A stretch of DNA of 64,000 nt from AC-32 sp963763475 (GCA_963763475.1 CAVXOR010000001.1:468366-532365), one strand, 5' to 3'. Numbered from the stretch's first letter, positions 21,259 through 30,550 are shown. The notes: a model not told the origin generated them from the sequence alone. Program-made: numbers and translations.

Positions 21259-23003
21259 CTACTGGTTCGGGATGTTGAAATAGGGGTCGCTTGCGAACGA
21301 CTTGAACCCATCCATCGACGACGTCGACGTGTCGAGGTTCCAGGCCCCGGTGCGCGTTCACGTCGAAGTAGACGATCGCGTAGAGGCCCGGCATGTACGT
21401 CTTCGCGTAGTTGCCCATGTCGATCATCCACTGGCCCTTGCGGCCTGGGGTGTTCGGGTCCTCGACCGAGCCGGTCTCAGCGACCAGATACGGCTTCCTG
21501 CCCCGGAAGAGTACTCGACACCGCGCGGGGTGTACGTCGGCGCGTAGTAGCCGTGAGTAAACATTCCGCGAAAGTTGCACCAGCCAGGCCTTGGAAGCCG
21601 CACCAGGCCGTCGACAGGTTGTGGTTGTAGCCGTCCGAGGCGACCCAGTCCACGTAGCTATCGCCGGGATACGGAGTCGGATTGTTCCACGCGTCGCCGT
21701 TGTTGTAGTAGCCCTCGCTGTGCACTCCAAACGACGGAGGCCTTCGAGAAGACGTTCGTGGTACGGAGGACGTCGATCGTGTGCTGCCACATCTGCTTCT
21801 CTTGGCCGCGGTGGCGCGCGTACCGTCTGAATTCTTCGAAAACGGCTGCCAACCGCCGTTAAATTCCACATAGGGTCGAATGAACACCTTTGCCGATTGA
21901 TTGGCGATAGCGTTGCCGAAGGATTTGATGCAACTGTCGGCTTGCCCACTGATGATCTGATCCGCGTAGGTCGGAGTCGGGTACCACGAGATAAGCGGAA
22001 TGTGGCCTGACGAGGCGACATCCGCGAGGATCGACGGATACGGGTCGCAACGGTTCTGCGCGTAATACGCGTAGATGTTGAACTTGCGGCCGAGGTACTG
22101 CTCACGGCTCTGCACCTGGGTAAGCCCGTTGCCGCTCGCCTCGCCGATCCACGCGCCCTTCGCCGGATAGCCGCCATTCGGCGGCAGGAGGATGTTCGTT
22201 CCGGCCGGGCCGCTGTAGAAGCTTGCGGGGTATCCCCCGGTGGTGCTCGTTGTGCTCGAGGCGACGAGACTGGTTTGCGCCGAGGTCGCCGACGACGAGC
22301 CGCCGGAGTTCGTTGCCGTGACGACGGCACGTAGCGTCTTGCCCGCGTCGCCGGACTGCAGGACGTACGAGCTGCTCGTCGCGCCGCTGATCTTCACGCA
22401 GCTTGCGCCGGACGAGTCGCAATCTTCCCACTGGTAGGCGTAGGACGTCGGAGAGCCACTCCACGTTCCCGTCGACGACGAAAGGTTCTGTCCGACCGTC
22501 GTCGTGCCGCTGATCGTGGGAGACGACGTATTCGTCGGAGCAGACGTCGTGGGCGCGGCCGTCACCGCCGCGGTCGCCGAGGACGTCGCGACGGACGATC
22601 CGTACCTGTTCGACGCCGTCACGCTGACGCGCAGCGAGTATCCGACGTCGCCCGAGACGGGCTTGTACGACGACGACGTCCCGCCGGAGAGTTTCGAGCA
22701 AGCGCCCGACGAGTCGCAATGGACCCACTGGTACGCATAGCTGCTGACCTGGCCCCTCCAACTGCCGGTGCTCGCCGTCAACGTCTGACCGACGACCGGC
22801 GACCCGCTGATCGTCGGCGGCGCCGTCGAGACGGGAGCCGACTTCACGGGCGCGCCTTGGCCGTTGCCTGCGACGCTGCCGCCGGGGAACGCGAAGATCA
22901 CAACCACGGCGAGAAAGATGAGAGCGGAAGGCTCGACGCGAAGGCGGCGTCGCCGGTTCGAGCCGTTCAGGCTTTGGCTGCTGGCAGTGCGGGAGTCGGA
23001 CAT
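21259..23003 (-). CDS. Secreted GH26-like glycoside hydrolase with two Ig-like repeats, frameshifted
   Basis: ATG 23003 has a good ribosome site (GGACGGAGGAAG). A basic N-terminus and hydrophobic stretch ALIFLAVVVIFAFPGG (about residues 27-42) act as signal or anchor. Two Ig-like repeats follow, each with PTISG, a Gly-Gln stretch, Y-A-Y-Q-W and a Cys pair (CDSSGACSKL; CDSSGASCVKI). The catalytic part has AYYAQNRCDPYPSILADV, FIRPYVEFNGGWQPFSK with the likely acid/base Glu, and YLVAETGSVEDPNTPGRKGQ with the likely nucleophile Glu. The end is MDGFKSFASDPYFNIPNQ, stop 21259. Frame changes fall near 21840, 21735, 21560, 21500 and 21345. GH26 members cleave beta-mannans or related glycans; here it may trim the locus's own polymer. 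Confidence 0.7.
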
Positions 23004-23082
23004 CGTCGCTTCCTCCGTCCTGGCGTGCCGCTGCGCCGTCGCTTGACCCGACTTACATCGTGGCGTAGCGGCAAGACGGACA

Positions 23083-23096
23083 CCCCCAAACGGGGG
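23083..23096. promoter_or_regulatory. CCCCC-AAAC-GGGGG inverted repeat upstream of the GH26-like gene
   Basis: Five C, four spacer bases and five G form a perfect inverted repeat about 80 bases upstream of the ATG at 23003, in a non-coding stretch. The size and symmetry suit a dimeric regulator site, for example of a LuxR-type protein. Function is inferred from position only. Confidence 0.35.
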
Positions 23097-23384
23097 ATCA
23101 GCGTCGTTCGGAGTGCGACTTAGGGCGGCGAGACCACCTGCGGACGAATTCACAGGCCACACAGCTCGGCGAGCCCATCGAGCGGTGGCCAACGCCTCAA
23201 CTGTCTTCCGCCGACGGCGCACCGACCAAGCCCGAACGATCTCGATGTCGCGTGGCCGCGCCTAGGCGGACGCTGCTTCGTTGACCTCGATGCCGATCTT
23301 TTCGTACACCGGGGCGTGCTGCGAGCAACGCGCCGATGCGGCAAGCCACTTCGTCGTCCGCGGCGCTCTACTCGCTCCGGAGCG

Positions 23385-23958
23385 TCAGCTGAAAGTCAAG
23401 CTCCCCATCAGCGCGAGGCTGAACGACTCGTACGTCACTTGCACGGTCCCCGACAGGCTGTACGTTCCGGAACCGCTGTAACGCGAGTACCGTCCCCGTG
23501 CTGTGCCCTCGGTCGACGGTCCACGTGCCGCTTACCGTTCCGCCATCTGCGAGCGTCGTGCTCGGCGCGGTCGTCGACGAGGAGCTCGACTCGAGCACCA
23601 GCTTGTCTCCGTTGGGCGCCTTGAAGACGAGGTCGAGCCGGCGGTAGTACGTGAACGACCCCGAATACGACGCAGGATCCGAGACCGGATCGGTCGGAAA
23701 GTAGCCCTCCTCGTACAGCCCTGCGAATGTGAACGACCCGAGCCGCGACGAGAGGTTGGCGCGGCCGCCGAAGTTCCAGAAGGGCGCGAAGCAGAGACAC
23801 GAACCCCCGCCGCCGACGCCGCAGTCCGTCCCCGCGATGCCACAGCCCGTGGCCGCGAGCGTCGTGTTGATGCTCGTCGTCTTCGACGGGCTCGCCATCG
23901 CCGTGCCGGCAAAGGCAAGCGCGCCCACCAACGCGATCGTCGTCATGAGGAATTTCAT
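23385..23958 (-). CDS. Small secreted protein of unknown function, one frameshift
   Basis: I do not recognise the family. ATG 23958 has GGAAGGAGG nine bases upstream, favouring it over the ATG at 23964. The start MKFLMTTIALVGALAFAGTA is a clear signal peptide ending near MASPS. The mature protein has a Cys/Gly-rich segment TGCGIAGTDCGVGGGGSCLC. It continues FWNFGGRANLSSRLGSFTFA, alternating polar and hydrophobic strands (LDLVFKAPNGDKLVLESSSS, GTVSGTWTVDRG) that suggest a beta-barrel or beta-sandwich. One frame change near 23495 restores TYSLSGTVQVTYESFSLALM and a stop at 23385. Length would be about 190 residues. It is divergent from the glycosyltransferase operon at 24178 and could be an extracellular matrix protein. 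Confidence 0.65.
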
Positions 23959-24177
23959 AGTCATCCGCCTCCTTCCGAAGGGCCGCAGCTTCGTCGGCGT
24001 CTGTTCAGCGACTCCGGACGCTACACCGATTCCGACGCCGCGCCTAGGGGCCACTCGGCCCATTGTGCGCCTCACGGCGGCCGTAGACGGAGACGCCGAC
24101 CCCGACGTGTCGGCGCGGTCGAGAAAAACCCAGCAAATCCACGCTAAGCTCGGCGGGAGGCGGCGGCGAGAAGCGAC

Positions 24178-25044
24178 GTGAGACTTGCATACATCATTTC
24201 GGCCTACCACAGGCTGAACCAGGTCACCCGCCTCGTGCGCCGGCTTCAGGCGGACGGCACGTCCTGCTTCGTCCACGTCGATCGCAAGACCGACGATCAC
24301 GAGTACGAGGAACTGATGCAGAGCCTCATCGATGTGCCGACCGTCCATTTCCTGGAGCGCCACACGTGCCACTGGGGCGGGTTTGGCCACGTCCGCGCGA
24401 CGCTCAAGGGAATCGACGCGCTGCTATCGGGCGGCGCCGGCTTCGACTACGCGGTTCTTCTCACCGGGCAGGACTACCCGATCAAGTCGAACGGGTACAT
24501 CGCCCGGTTCTTCGAGTCCCAGCGTCCGAGGTCGTTCATGGCCGTCTCCCCGCTGCCGAGCGAGTCGTGGAGCCCGCGCGGTGGGCTCGACCGGATCGAG
24601 TATGCGCACGTTCGCCTCCACGGACACCATGCACGGCTGCCGTTCAGGCGCGCGTTCCCCGAGGGCCTGCGCCCGTTCGGCGGCGGCGCGTACTGGTCGC
24701 TCTCGCGCGAGTGCATCGAATACGTGAGCGGCTTCGTCGCCGAGCGCCCGGACGTCGTGGCGTTCTTCCGACGCGTCGACATCCCCGACGAGATCTTCTT
24801 CCACACGATTCTGATGAACTCGCCGCTGCGAGACACGATCGTCGACGACAATCTCCGCTACATCGATTGGGAACGAGGTCGCCGGCCGGCAGTCCTCGAG
24901 GCACGAGACATCGACGCTTTGCGCGCCTCCCCGAAGCTCTACGCGCGCAAGTTCGACGTGCATCAGGATGAGAGCGTGCTCGACCTGATCGATCGTGAGC
25001 TGCTCCACGACGAGGTCCGGGCCGAAGCGGCAGGGACGAGCTGA
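24178..25044 (+). CDS. Core-2/I-branching-type glycosyltransferase (GT14-like)
   Basis: A 288-residue protein beginning at GTG 24178 after a GGGAGG element. The sequence LAYIISAYHRLNQVTRLVRR, CFVHVDRKTD, HWGGFGHVRATLKGIDALL and YAVLLTGQDYPIKSNGYIAR follows the Core-2/I-branching beta-1,6-N-acetylglucosaminyltransferase family (PF02485). The GGGAYWSLSRECIEYV segment and the PDEIFFHTILMNSP acidic region are also conserved. In bacteria these enzymes usually decorate capsule or exopolysaccharide; branching is a reasonable inference. It opens a five-base-spaced operon with the ABC exporter. The frame is clean and there is no signal peptide, so it acts in the cytoplasm. Confidence 0.88.
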   Translation: MRLAYIISAYHRLNQVTRLVRRLQADGTSCFVHVDRKTDDHEYEELMQSLIDVPTVHFLERHTCHWGGFGHVRATLKGIDALLSGGAGFDYAVLLTGQDYPIKSNGYIARFFESQRPRSFMAVSPLPSESWSPRGGLDRIEYAHVRLHGHHARLPFRRAFPEGLRPFGGGAYWSLSRECIEYVSGFVAERPDVVAFFRRVDIPDEIFFHTILMNSPLRDTIVDDNLRYIDWERGRRPAVLEARDIDALRASPKLYARKFDVHQDESVLDLIDRELLHDEVRAEAAGTS

Positions 25045-25049
25045 CGCGC

Positions 25050-25955
25050 GTGGTCGAGCCCGAGGGGCACGCGCAGACGCCCGGGACGGCGGTTTCGGGA
25101 GCGGACGTCGCGGAACCGCCGCCGGCGCACACGCACAAGCGGTGGGTCGAGAACGCCCCGTCGCACCGGTGGCGCCCGCGCCTAGACGTCCGCGAGTTGT
25201 GGGAGTCGCGCGAGCTCGTGTTCGTGCTCGCCGCTCGCAACGTCAAGGTGCGTTACAAGCAGACGGCCCTCGGCGTCGGCTGGGCGCTCCTGCAGCCGCT
25301 CGCGGGCGTGGCGATCTTCACGCTCGTGATGCACCGTGTGGCCCAGGTGCCCAGCGAGGGGATTCCGTACCCCGTGTTCGCGTACGCGGGCCTTGGGGTA
25401 TGGCTCTACTTCGCGAACGGCGCGACGGTGGCAGCAGACAGCCTCGCGCAGTACCGCGACCTCGTCACGAAGGTGTACTTCCCGCGTCTTCTCGCACCCC
25501 TCGCAGCGGTCCTGCCCGGCCTGATCGACCTTGCGATCTCAGTAGTCGCGGTCGGCGTCTTCATGGTGATCTTCCACGTCATCCCCACGGCGGCGATCGT
25601 CCTGCTCCCGTTCTGGGTCGCCGCCGCGGTCGGTACGACGTTCGCCTTCGGTGTGTGGCTGTCGGCGTTGAACACGCGCTACCGCGACGTCCGGAACGGA
25701 CTCACCTTCCTGCTCCAGATCCTGCTGTTCGCGACGCCCGTCCTGTATCCGAGTTCGCTCCTGCACGGCTGGAAGCGTTTGCTGCTCTATCTGAACCCGA
25801 TGGCAGGCGTCGTCGACGGTTTCCGCTGGTCGCTTATCGGCACACCGCGACCGGGTGTCGCGGCTGCCGTTTCGCTCGCGGCGGGGTTCGTCGTCCTGCT
25901 CACCGGCCTCGTCTACTTCGGACGCGTCCAGCGACACTTTGCGGACTTCATCTAG
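25050..25955 (+). CDS. wzm: ABC-2 type polysaccharide exporter permease (Wzm/TagG-like)
   Basis: A 301-residue membrane subunit. After a ~55-residue hydrophilic leader come RELVFVLAARNVKVRYKQTA and LGVGWALLQPLAGVAIFTLV, the conserved cytoplasmic coupling region of Wzm/TagG/KpsM permeases. Six helices follow. The loops NGATVAADSLAQYRDLVTKV and NTRYRDVRNGLTFLLQILLF are hallmarks. The C-terminal YLNPMAGVVDGFRWSLIG is also typical. The stop at 25953-25955 abuts the ATG of the ATPase, giving a permease-ATPase pair that would export a finished glycan or wall polymer chain. The GTG start at 25050 leaves a leader longer than usual. Confidence 0.92.
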   Translation: MVEPEGHAQTPGTAVSGADVAEPPPAHTHKRWVENAPSHRWRPRLDVRELWESRELVFVLAARNVKVRYKQTALGVGWALLQPLAGVAIFTLVMHRVAQVPSEGIPYPVFAYAGLGVWLYFANGATVAADSLAQYRDLVTKVYFPRLLAPLAAVLPGLIDLAISVVAVGVFMVIFHVIPTAAIVLLPFWVAAAVGTTFAFGVWLSALNTRYRDVRNGLTFLLQILLFATPVLYPSSLLHGWKRLLLYLNPMAGVVDGFRWSLIGTPRPGVAAAVSLAAGFVVLLTGLVYFGRVQRHFADFI

Positions 25956-27188
25956 ATGCGCTCGGTCGAGGTGAACGACGTCGCCAAGCGGTACCGGATC
26001 GGCGAGTCGTGGCGCCCGACGCTCCGCGACGCGGTCTCGCTGCGACGATCGCGCGCGGCGCGCGACTTCTGGGCGCTCGACGGCGTGAGCTTCGCGGCGG
26101 ACGAGGGCGAGGTAGTGGGCGTCATCGGCCGCAACGGCGCGGGTAAGACGACGCTGCTCAAGGTCCTCTCGCGGATCACGGAGCCGACGCGGGGAGCCGC
26201 GCGGATGCGAGGGCGGGTCGGGTCGCTGCTCGAGGTGGGTACAGGGTTCCATCCCGAGCTCACTGGCCGCGACAACGTTTTCCTCAACGGGGCGATCCTC
26301 GGGATGCGACGGGCGGAGATCAGGAAGCGATTCGACGACATCGTCGAGTTCGCAGGCGTTGAGAAGTTCCTCGATACGCCGGTCAAGCGCTATTCGTCCG
26401 GCATGTATCTCCGCCTCGCGTTCGCGGTGGCGGCTCACGTCGAGCCGGACATCGTTGCGGTCGACGAGGTGCTCGCGGTCGGCGACGCAGAGTTCCAGCA
26501 GCGTTGCCTAGGCAAGATGTCGCAGTTCGCCCGTGAGGGGCGCACTGTGTTCTTCGTGAGCCATGATCTCGGCGCGATCGCGCAGATGTGCCAGCGGGTG
26601 ATCTGGCTCGACGGCGGTCGCATCTACCACGACGGCGAGGCGGCTACGAGCATCGAGCGTTATCTCGCGGCGCGCGCGCACGAGACTCCGCAGGTCGAGT
26701 TCCCCGCCGACGAGGAGAAAGAGGTCCAGCTCCTGTCGGTCGGGCTAACCGACGAGCACGGCGAGCAGGTCGACGCGCCCGTCCGCGATCGGCCCTTCGC
26801 GATCCGGATTCGCTTCGCCGTCAGGCGCAACGTCGGTGCGCTCGACGTGGGCGTCGCCGTGCTGACGAGCCGTGGTGTGCGGGTGCTCGAGGAGAGCTGG
26901 TCGGACGCCACGGGCGGAACGGCGCCCGCCGACGAACCAGGGATCTGGGACGTCTCCCTGGTCGTCCCGCCGCTGCTTGCGCCAAACGACTATGCCATCG
27001 CCGTCAGGATCGCGTCCCCGTACGAGGAATTCGCCGATGAGGAGGTTCTTCGGTTCCGCCTCTGGCCCCGCTCGGACGACCGCCGCGAGCTCAGCGACCG
27101 CGACCGGATCGTGCAGCCGGGCGTCGTCTGGCGCGTCGGGGCGCGCTCGGCTGCGGTCGACGGGCAGCGCGGCGCACCCGACGCGTGA
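25956..27188 (+). CDS. wzt: ABC exporter ATPase with C-terminal Wzt carbohydrate-binding domain
   Basis: A 410-residue ATP-binding subunit. Walker A is GRNGAGKTT (~58-66), the signature region is KRYSSGMYLRLAFAV (~144-158), Walker B is DIVAVDEVLAVGD (~165-177) and the switch His is in FFVSHDLG. The SSGM form of the signature is normal for polysaccharide exporters. After residue ~250 comes an extra beta-rich domain (RPFAIRIRFAVRRN, LDVGVAVLTSRGVRVLEESW). It corresponds to the Wzt C-terminal domain that recognises the non-reducing-end cap of the exported glycan. This domain suggests the exported polymer carries a terminal modification, possibly from the methyltransferases nearby. It abuts the permease. 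Confidence 0.92.
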   Translation: MRSVEVNDVAKRYRIGESWRPTLRDAVSLRRSRAARDFWALDGVSFAADEGEVVGVIGRNGAGKTTLLKVLSRITEPTRGAARMRGRVGSLLEVGTGFHPELTGRDNVFLNGAILGMRRAEIRKRFDDIVEFAGVEKFLDTPVKRYSSGMYLRLAFAVAAHVEPDIVAVDEVLAVGDAEFQQRCLGKMSQFAREGRTVFFVSHDLGAIAQMCQRVIWLDGGRIYHDGEAATSIERYLAARAHETPQVEFPADEEKEVQLLSVGLTDEHGEQVDAPVRDRPFAIRIRFAVRRNVGALDVGVAVLTSRGVRVLEESWSDATGGTAPADEPGIWDVSLVVPPLLAPNDYAIAVRIASPYEEFADEEVLRFRLWPRSDDRRELSDRDRIVQPGVVWRVGARSAAVDGQRGAPDA

Positions 27189-28404
27189 GCTGCATGGACG
27201 GTGCGGCGGCACGTCCGCTGCGCATCCTCTTCGTCTCGCGCGAGTACCCGCCTCAACCGGGACGCGGCGGGATCGGCGGCGGCGGCATCGGCTCTTACGT
27301 CGAGGAGATGGCGCATGCGCTCGTGAGCCGCGGCCACAAGGTCCACATCCTCTCGTGCGCGGAGGGACAGCCCTACCAGGACTTCCGCGATCGCGGCGTC
27401 GAACTGCACTTCAGAGGCGTTCCGCGACTCCTTCGGAAGGTGAGGCGTCGTCTCCCCGGAACCGCGTTCCGGCTCGAGGGTGCGCTCGCTCGATTCCGCG
27501 AGTACCGACGGTTGCAATCGGCATCGACGTAGTCGAGGCGCCGGGCTTCTTTGCAGAAGGACTGATGTTCGGCCTGCTGAGAACGCGTCCTCTCGTCGCG
27601 CACCTGCACACGCCCCTCGCGCTCGTAGAGCGACACAATTCCGAATCGTTTCGCTGGACCCTCGACGCGACGCTTGCCGACCGTCTCGAGCGATTCGCCG
27701 TCCGGCGCGAGGCCGTCGTGACATGCCCGTCTCGTCTCCTCGCGCAGGATGTGATGAGCGAACGCTGGGCGGTCGATGCCGCGCCGGACGTCGTTCGCTA
27801 TCCAATCGACCTCGGCCGCTGGGACAGGCTGCAGCCGCCGGAGCAGTCCCCGCCGCGCGTCCTCGCCGTCGGGCGCCTCGAGGGGAGGAAGGGCCCGGAG
27901 GTACTCGTGGAAGCTGCGGCGCTCATCAAAGACGAGATACCGGGATCGAGGTCGTGTTTATCGGTCGTTCGTCCCTCCACCACGGCATCCCGTACCGCGA
28001 TTGGCTCGGGAAGGAGGCCGGCGGCTTCGCGCTCCGTGCCGCTTCATCGAGTCCGTCCCTCACGCGGAGATGGCGACGTGGTACGCGATGTCGCGTGTGG
28101 TCGCGCTCCCGAGCCGATACAACTTCCCGTACACGGGGCTCGAGGCGCTGCCTTCAGGTCGATCGCTGTCTGCACCGACCAGACGGGCGTCGCGGAGCTC
28201 ATCCGCGGGACGAGCGCGGGCGCGATCGTCCCCGTCGATGACGCGAACGCGCTCGCCAACGCCGGTGCCCAGGCGCGCGCTGTCGTCGAGCGCGCGTGCG
28301 CGCCAGACGTGATCGCTGAGCGGCGAGAGGCCTGCTACCGGGAAACGATCGCACTCTGGCATACGCGACGGCCGCGCCAGGTCGTACCGCAGCCGTCGCG
28401 GTAG
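27185..28404 (+). CDS. Family 4 glycosyltransferase, frameshifted
   Basis: GTG 27185 overlaps the Wzt stop as GTGA; an ATG at 27194 is the alternative. The N-terminus RILFVSREYPPQPGRGGIGG with YVEEMAHALVSRGHKVHIL is GT4. The frame changes near 27515 to a long piece with PLVAHLHTPLALVERHNSES, VVTCPSRLLAQDVMSERWAV and VLAVGRLEGRKGPEVLVEAA. Short shifted pieces then give VVFIGRSSLHHGIPYRDWLG and VVALPSRYNFPYTGLEALP, and the frame returns for IAVCTDQTGVAELIRGTSAG. Four breaks in all. The GT-B second domain with its acidic motif is complete apart from the breaks. Its last 70 bases overlap the convergent methyltransferase gene. Confidence 0.72.
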
Positions 28405-29078
28405 AGGACGCCGATTCCGCCGTATTGCGACCTCGCACCATCGGGAGCGACGTCGACGAACTCCACATATGGCCGCCCCAGTTTGATCTCGTTCCAGAAG
28501 CGGTCGACCTCGCACGCCGGCGCCTGCAAATGCGGCACGATGTCGTGGAAGGCGATCGGACGGCCGACGCCGACGAGCGGCGCGTACATCGCGAAATCCT
28601 GTTTCACGCCGTCGTAGCTGTGGTCGCCGTCGATCATCAGGAAGTCGATCTCGCGGCCGCATAGGATCTCCTCGAGCCGCGCACGTGTTGCCGGGTCATG
28701 TGAGTCTGCCCGCAGGATATGCAACTCCTGCTCGCGCCGGCCGTAACGACGCAGAGTCGCGTCATCTGCGGGTGGTGAGTCGACGCCGCCGAACGGCCCG
28801 CCGGGCAAGTCGATGCTAACGAGCGTCGCCCTTGGGTCTGCCGCATCGCACCAGGCAGCGAACGTTCCGCCACGCGCGGTGCCGATCTCCACGACGACGT
28901 CGGGAGCCTCGCGACGGACGAGCGCGACGAGCGGAGCGAGCTCGCGCAGCTTCTGCATGGCACCACGCCGCTGCGCACGGTGCGCCGTCGCGAGGCTGCC
29001 CCAGAACCCAGGCTCCCACAGGGGATAGACGTGAAGCATGTTGCGGACGGCGACGCGCTCGCGCCGCAGCCGCCTCAC
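28335..29078 (-). CDS. Class I SAM methyltransferase (CmcI/Methyltransf_24-like)
   Basis: A 247-residue enzyme. I start it at GTG 29078 because that gives a GTGA overlap with the upstream membrane protein. The longer possible N-terminus to 29588 is antisense-like read-through. The SAM motif is PDVVVEIGTARGGTFAAWCD, followed by LVSIDLPGGPFGGVD, HILRADSHDPATRARLEEIL and DFLMIDGDHSYDGVKQDFAM. The D-G-D-H-x-Y-x-G element is typical of the cephalosporin-hydroxylase/rhamnosyl O-methyltransferase group. PIAFHDIVPHLQAPACEVDR closes the fold. A sugar O-methyltransferase role is plausible here. The 3' end overlaps the convergent GT4 gene by 70 bases. Confidence 0.82.
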   Translation of the reverse strand: MRRLRRERVAVRNMLHVYPLWEPGFWGSLATAHRAQRRGAMQKLRELAPLVALVRREAPDVVVEIGTARGGTFAAWCDAADPRATLVSIDLPGGPFGGVDSPPADDATLRRYGRREQELHILRADSHDPATRARLEEILCGREIDFLMIDGDHSYDGVKQDFAMYAPLVGVGRPIAFHDIVPHLQAPACEVDRFWNEIKLGRPYVEFVDVAPDGARSQYGGIGVLYRDGCGTTWRGRRVCQSAIVSR

Positions 29079-30397
29079 TGGCGTCTGCACGGAACCGTCG
29101 CGTACCAGACGTTTGGTGGAGAGGGAGATACGAGGACTTTGACATGGAGTGCTCCCGGTGCGCAGCGACTGCGCGCGCCGGCAAGTTGCCGGTCCCATCG
29201 CGGCCCTCGCGAGCGGTCGGTCGTGAGAGAGAAGTTCACGGCGAGAAGCGCAGCGAGCCAGACGAGCCCCGCATACCGGATCCAACGCGAAACGGCCCCG
29301 GGGTGGATCTCGGGCGCGGCGTCGACGAGCGCGAGGATTACTGCCGTGGTCAGCAGGAAGGGCACAAGGACATACCGCGCTGCGTTCAGCTGAACTGTCT
29401 GCACCTCGGGATCGAGTTCGGCAGTGCCGCGCCCGACGAGCTGGACGCAGAAGAAGAGGCCGCCGTAGCCGAGCGCGAGGAGCGAAAACGCAACGCGGCG
29501 GCGATCGCTCCCGAGCAAGAGTCCCCCGATCGCGGCCGCGATGATTAGCAGAGCGGCGTATGCGAACCCGCGCCCGTATGCCGACCAAGCGTGCCCGAGA
29601 TAGCGGTCACCCACGAGCAGGCCGCCGGCGACCCGGTACGAGAAGATGTCCGGCAGGGCGCCCAGACGGAAGGCCCAGTTCCGCTCCGGCCGGACGCCGC
29701 CCGCGATGATCGCGAATTGGACTACGAGCGCGACTCCGAAGAGGCACGGAACGAGCAGCGCGCGCCTGCTCCGGCGGACGATTGGCGGGACGATCGCGAG
29801 CGGGAGGAACAGCGCGCAGAGGGGATCGCTGAGTGCTGCGACGGCCGCAACAACTCCGCGAGTGCCGAGCGCGAATGGCGTCTCTCCCTGCCAGAGCAGG
29901 GCCCAAAAGCATGCGAAGAGCAGGTAGAAATGCAGATTGGTCGCGTTCGCGAGCAGCTCCGATCCGGGTATCGGAAGGAACACGACTGCAGCCGCGAGCA
30001 GCAGCCTTGCGAGCCGTGAGCGCAGGACCTCGGCACTCGCTACGTAGACGAAGGCGGCGAGGAGCGCGATCACGAGTGCGGCGCCGACTGCCATCCCGGC
30101 CGCAGCGTCTCGTACAGGCAACTGCGCGACGATCCCGGCGATCGACCTTGGCACGACGTGCACGTAGCCGCCGTTCTCCTGGAAGAAAGTGCCGCCGAAG
30201 TTCCGGATGGCGTCGCTCAAAAAAACACGCCCGTCCTCGGCCCAAAGGCTGTTCCACACCGGGACTCCCCGCTGGCGGACGAGGTGGAGGAGCGTCGCCG
30301 CCGCGACCGCGACGACGGGGATTGCGATGCGAACGGCACGCGATACGCCACGTGCGCTGCTACGGTCTTCGACCGTCACGTCGACTACCGAAGCCAC
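29075..30397 (-). CDS. Polytopic membrane protein, GT-C glycosyltransferase-like
   Basis: Up to 440 residues with about ten hydrophobic segments. The first extracellular loop has SLWAEDGRVFLSDAIRNFGG, an acidic Asp/Glu motif at the place where GT-C enzymes keep their catalytic carboxylates. FFQENGGYVHVVPRSIAG follows. ANATNLHFYLLFACFWALLW and LNAARYVLVPFLLTTAVILA are typical conserved loops and helices of such proteins. No named family is certain. The start at GTG 30397 leaves only 15 bases to the small plus-strand reading frame, so a later start is possible. It would transfer a sugar from a polyprenyl-phosphate donor outside the cell. Confidence 0.7.
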   Translation of the reverse strand: MASVVDVTVEDRSSARGVSRAVRIAIPVVAVAAATLLHLVRQRGVPVWNSLWAEDGRVFLSDAIRNFGGTFFQENGGYVHVVPRSIAGIVAQLPVRDAAAGMAVGAALVIALLAAFVYVASAEVLRSRLARLLLAAAVVFLPIPGSELLANATNLHFYLLFACFWALLWQGETPFALGTRGVVAAVAALSDPLCALFLPLAIVPPIVRRSRRALLVPCLFGVALVVQFAIIAGGVRPERNWAFRLGALPDIFSYRVAGGLLVGDRYLGHAWSAYGRGFAYAALLIIAAAIGGLLLGSDRRRVAFSLLALGYGGLFFCVQLVGRGTAELDPEVQTVQLNAARYVLVPFLLTTAVILALVDAAPEIHPGAVSRWIRYAGLVWLAALLAVNFSLTTDRSRGPRWDRQLAGARSRCAPGALHVKVLVSPSPPNVWYATVPCRRQ

Positions 30398-30412
30398 GGC
30401 ACCTCGCGATCG

Positions 30413-30529
30413 ATGACCACCGTAGAAACTGCCGCCTTCGCGGTCTTGGTCGTCTTGGCGCTATTCGCGCTCGGGTTGCTGTTCCTCGTCTTCCTGAAGA
30501 GCAGTCGCACGAGGAACCCGAGCGCATAA
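30413..30529 (+). CDS. Possible 38-residue single-pass membrane protein
   Basis: ATG 30413 encodes MTTVETAAFAVLVVLALFAL followed by GLLFLVFLKSSRTRN and a TAA at 30527. It has a short acidic head, one strong ~22-residue hydrophobic helix and a basic tail, a credible small membrane protein topology. No good Shine-Dalgarno sequence is visible and it is divergent from the GT-C gene with only 15 bases between starts. It could be chance; I keep it because its composition is ordered and it stands alone between two minus-strand genes. Confidence 0.35.
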   Translation: MTTVETAAFAVLVVLALFALGLLFLVFLKSSRTRNPSA

Positions 30530-30550
30530 CGATTGTTCCGGTTCGTCACG

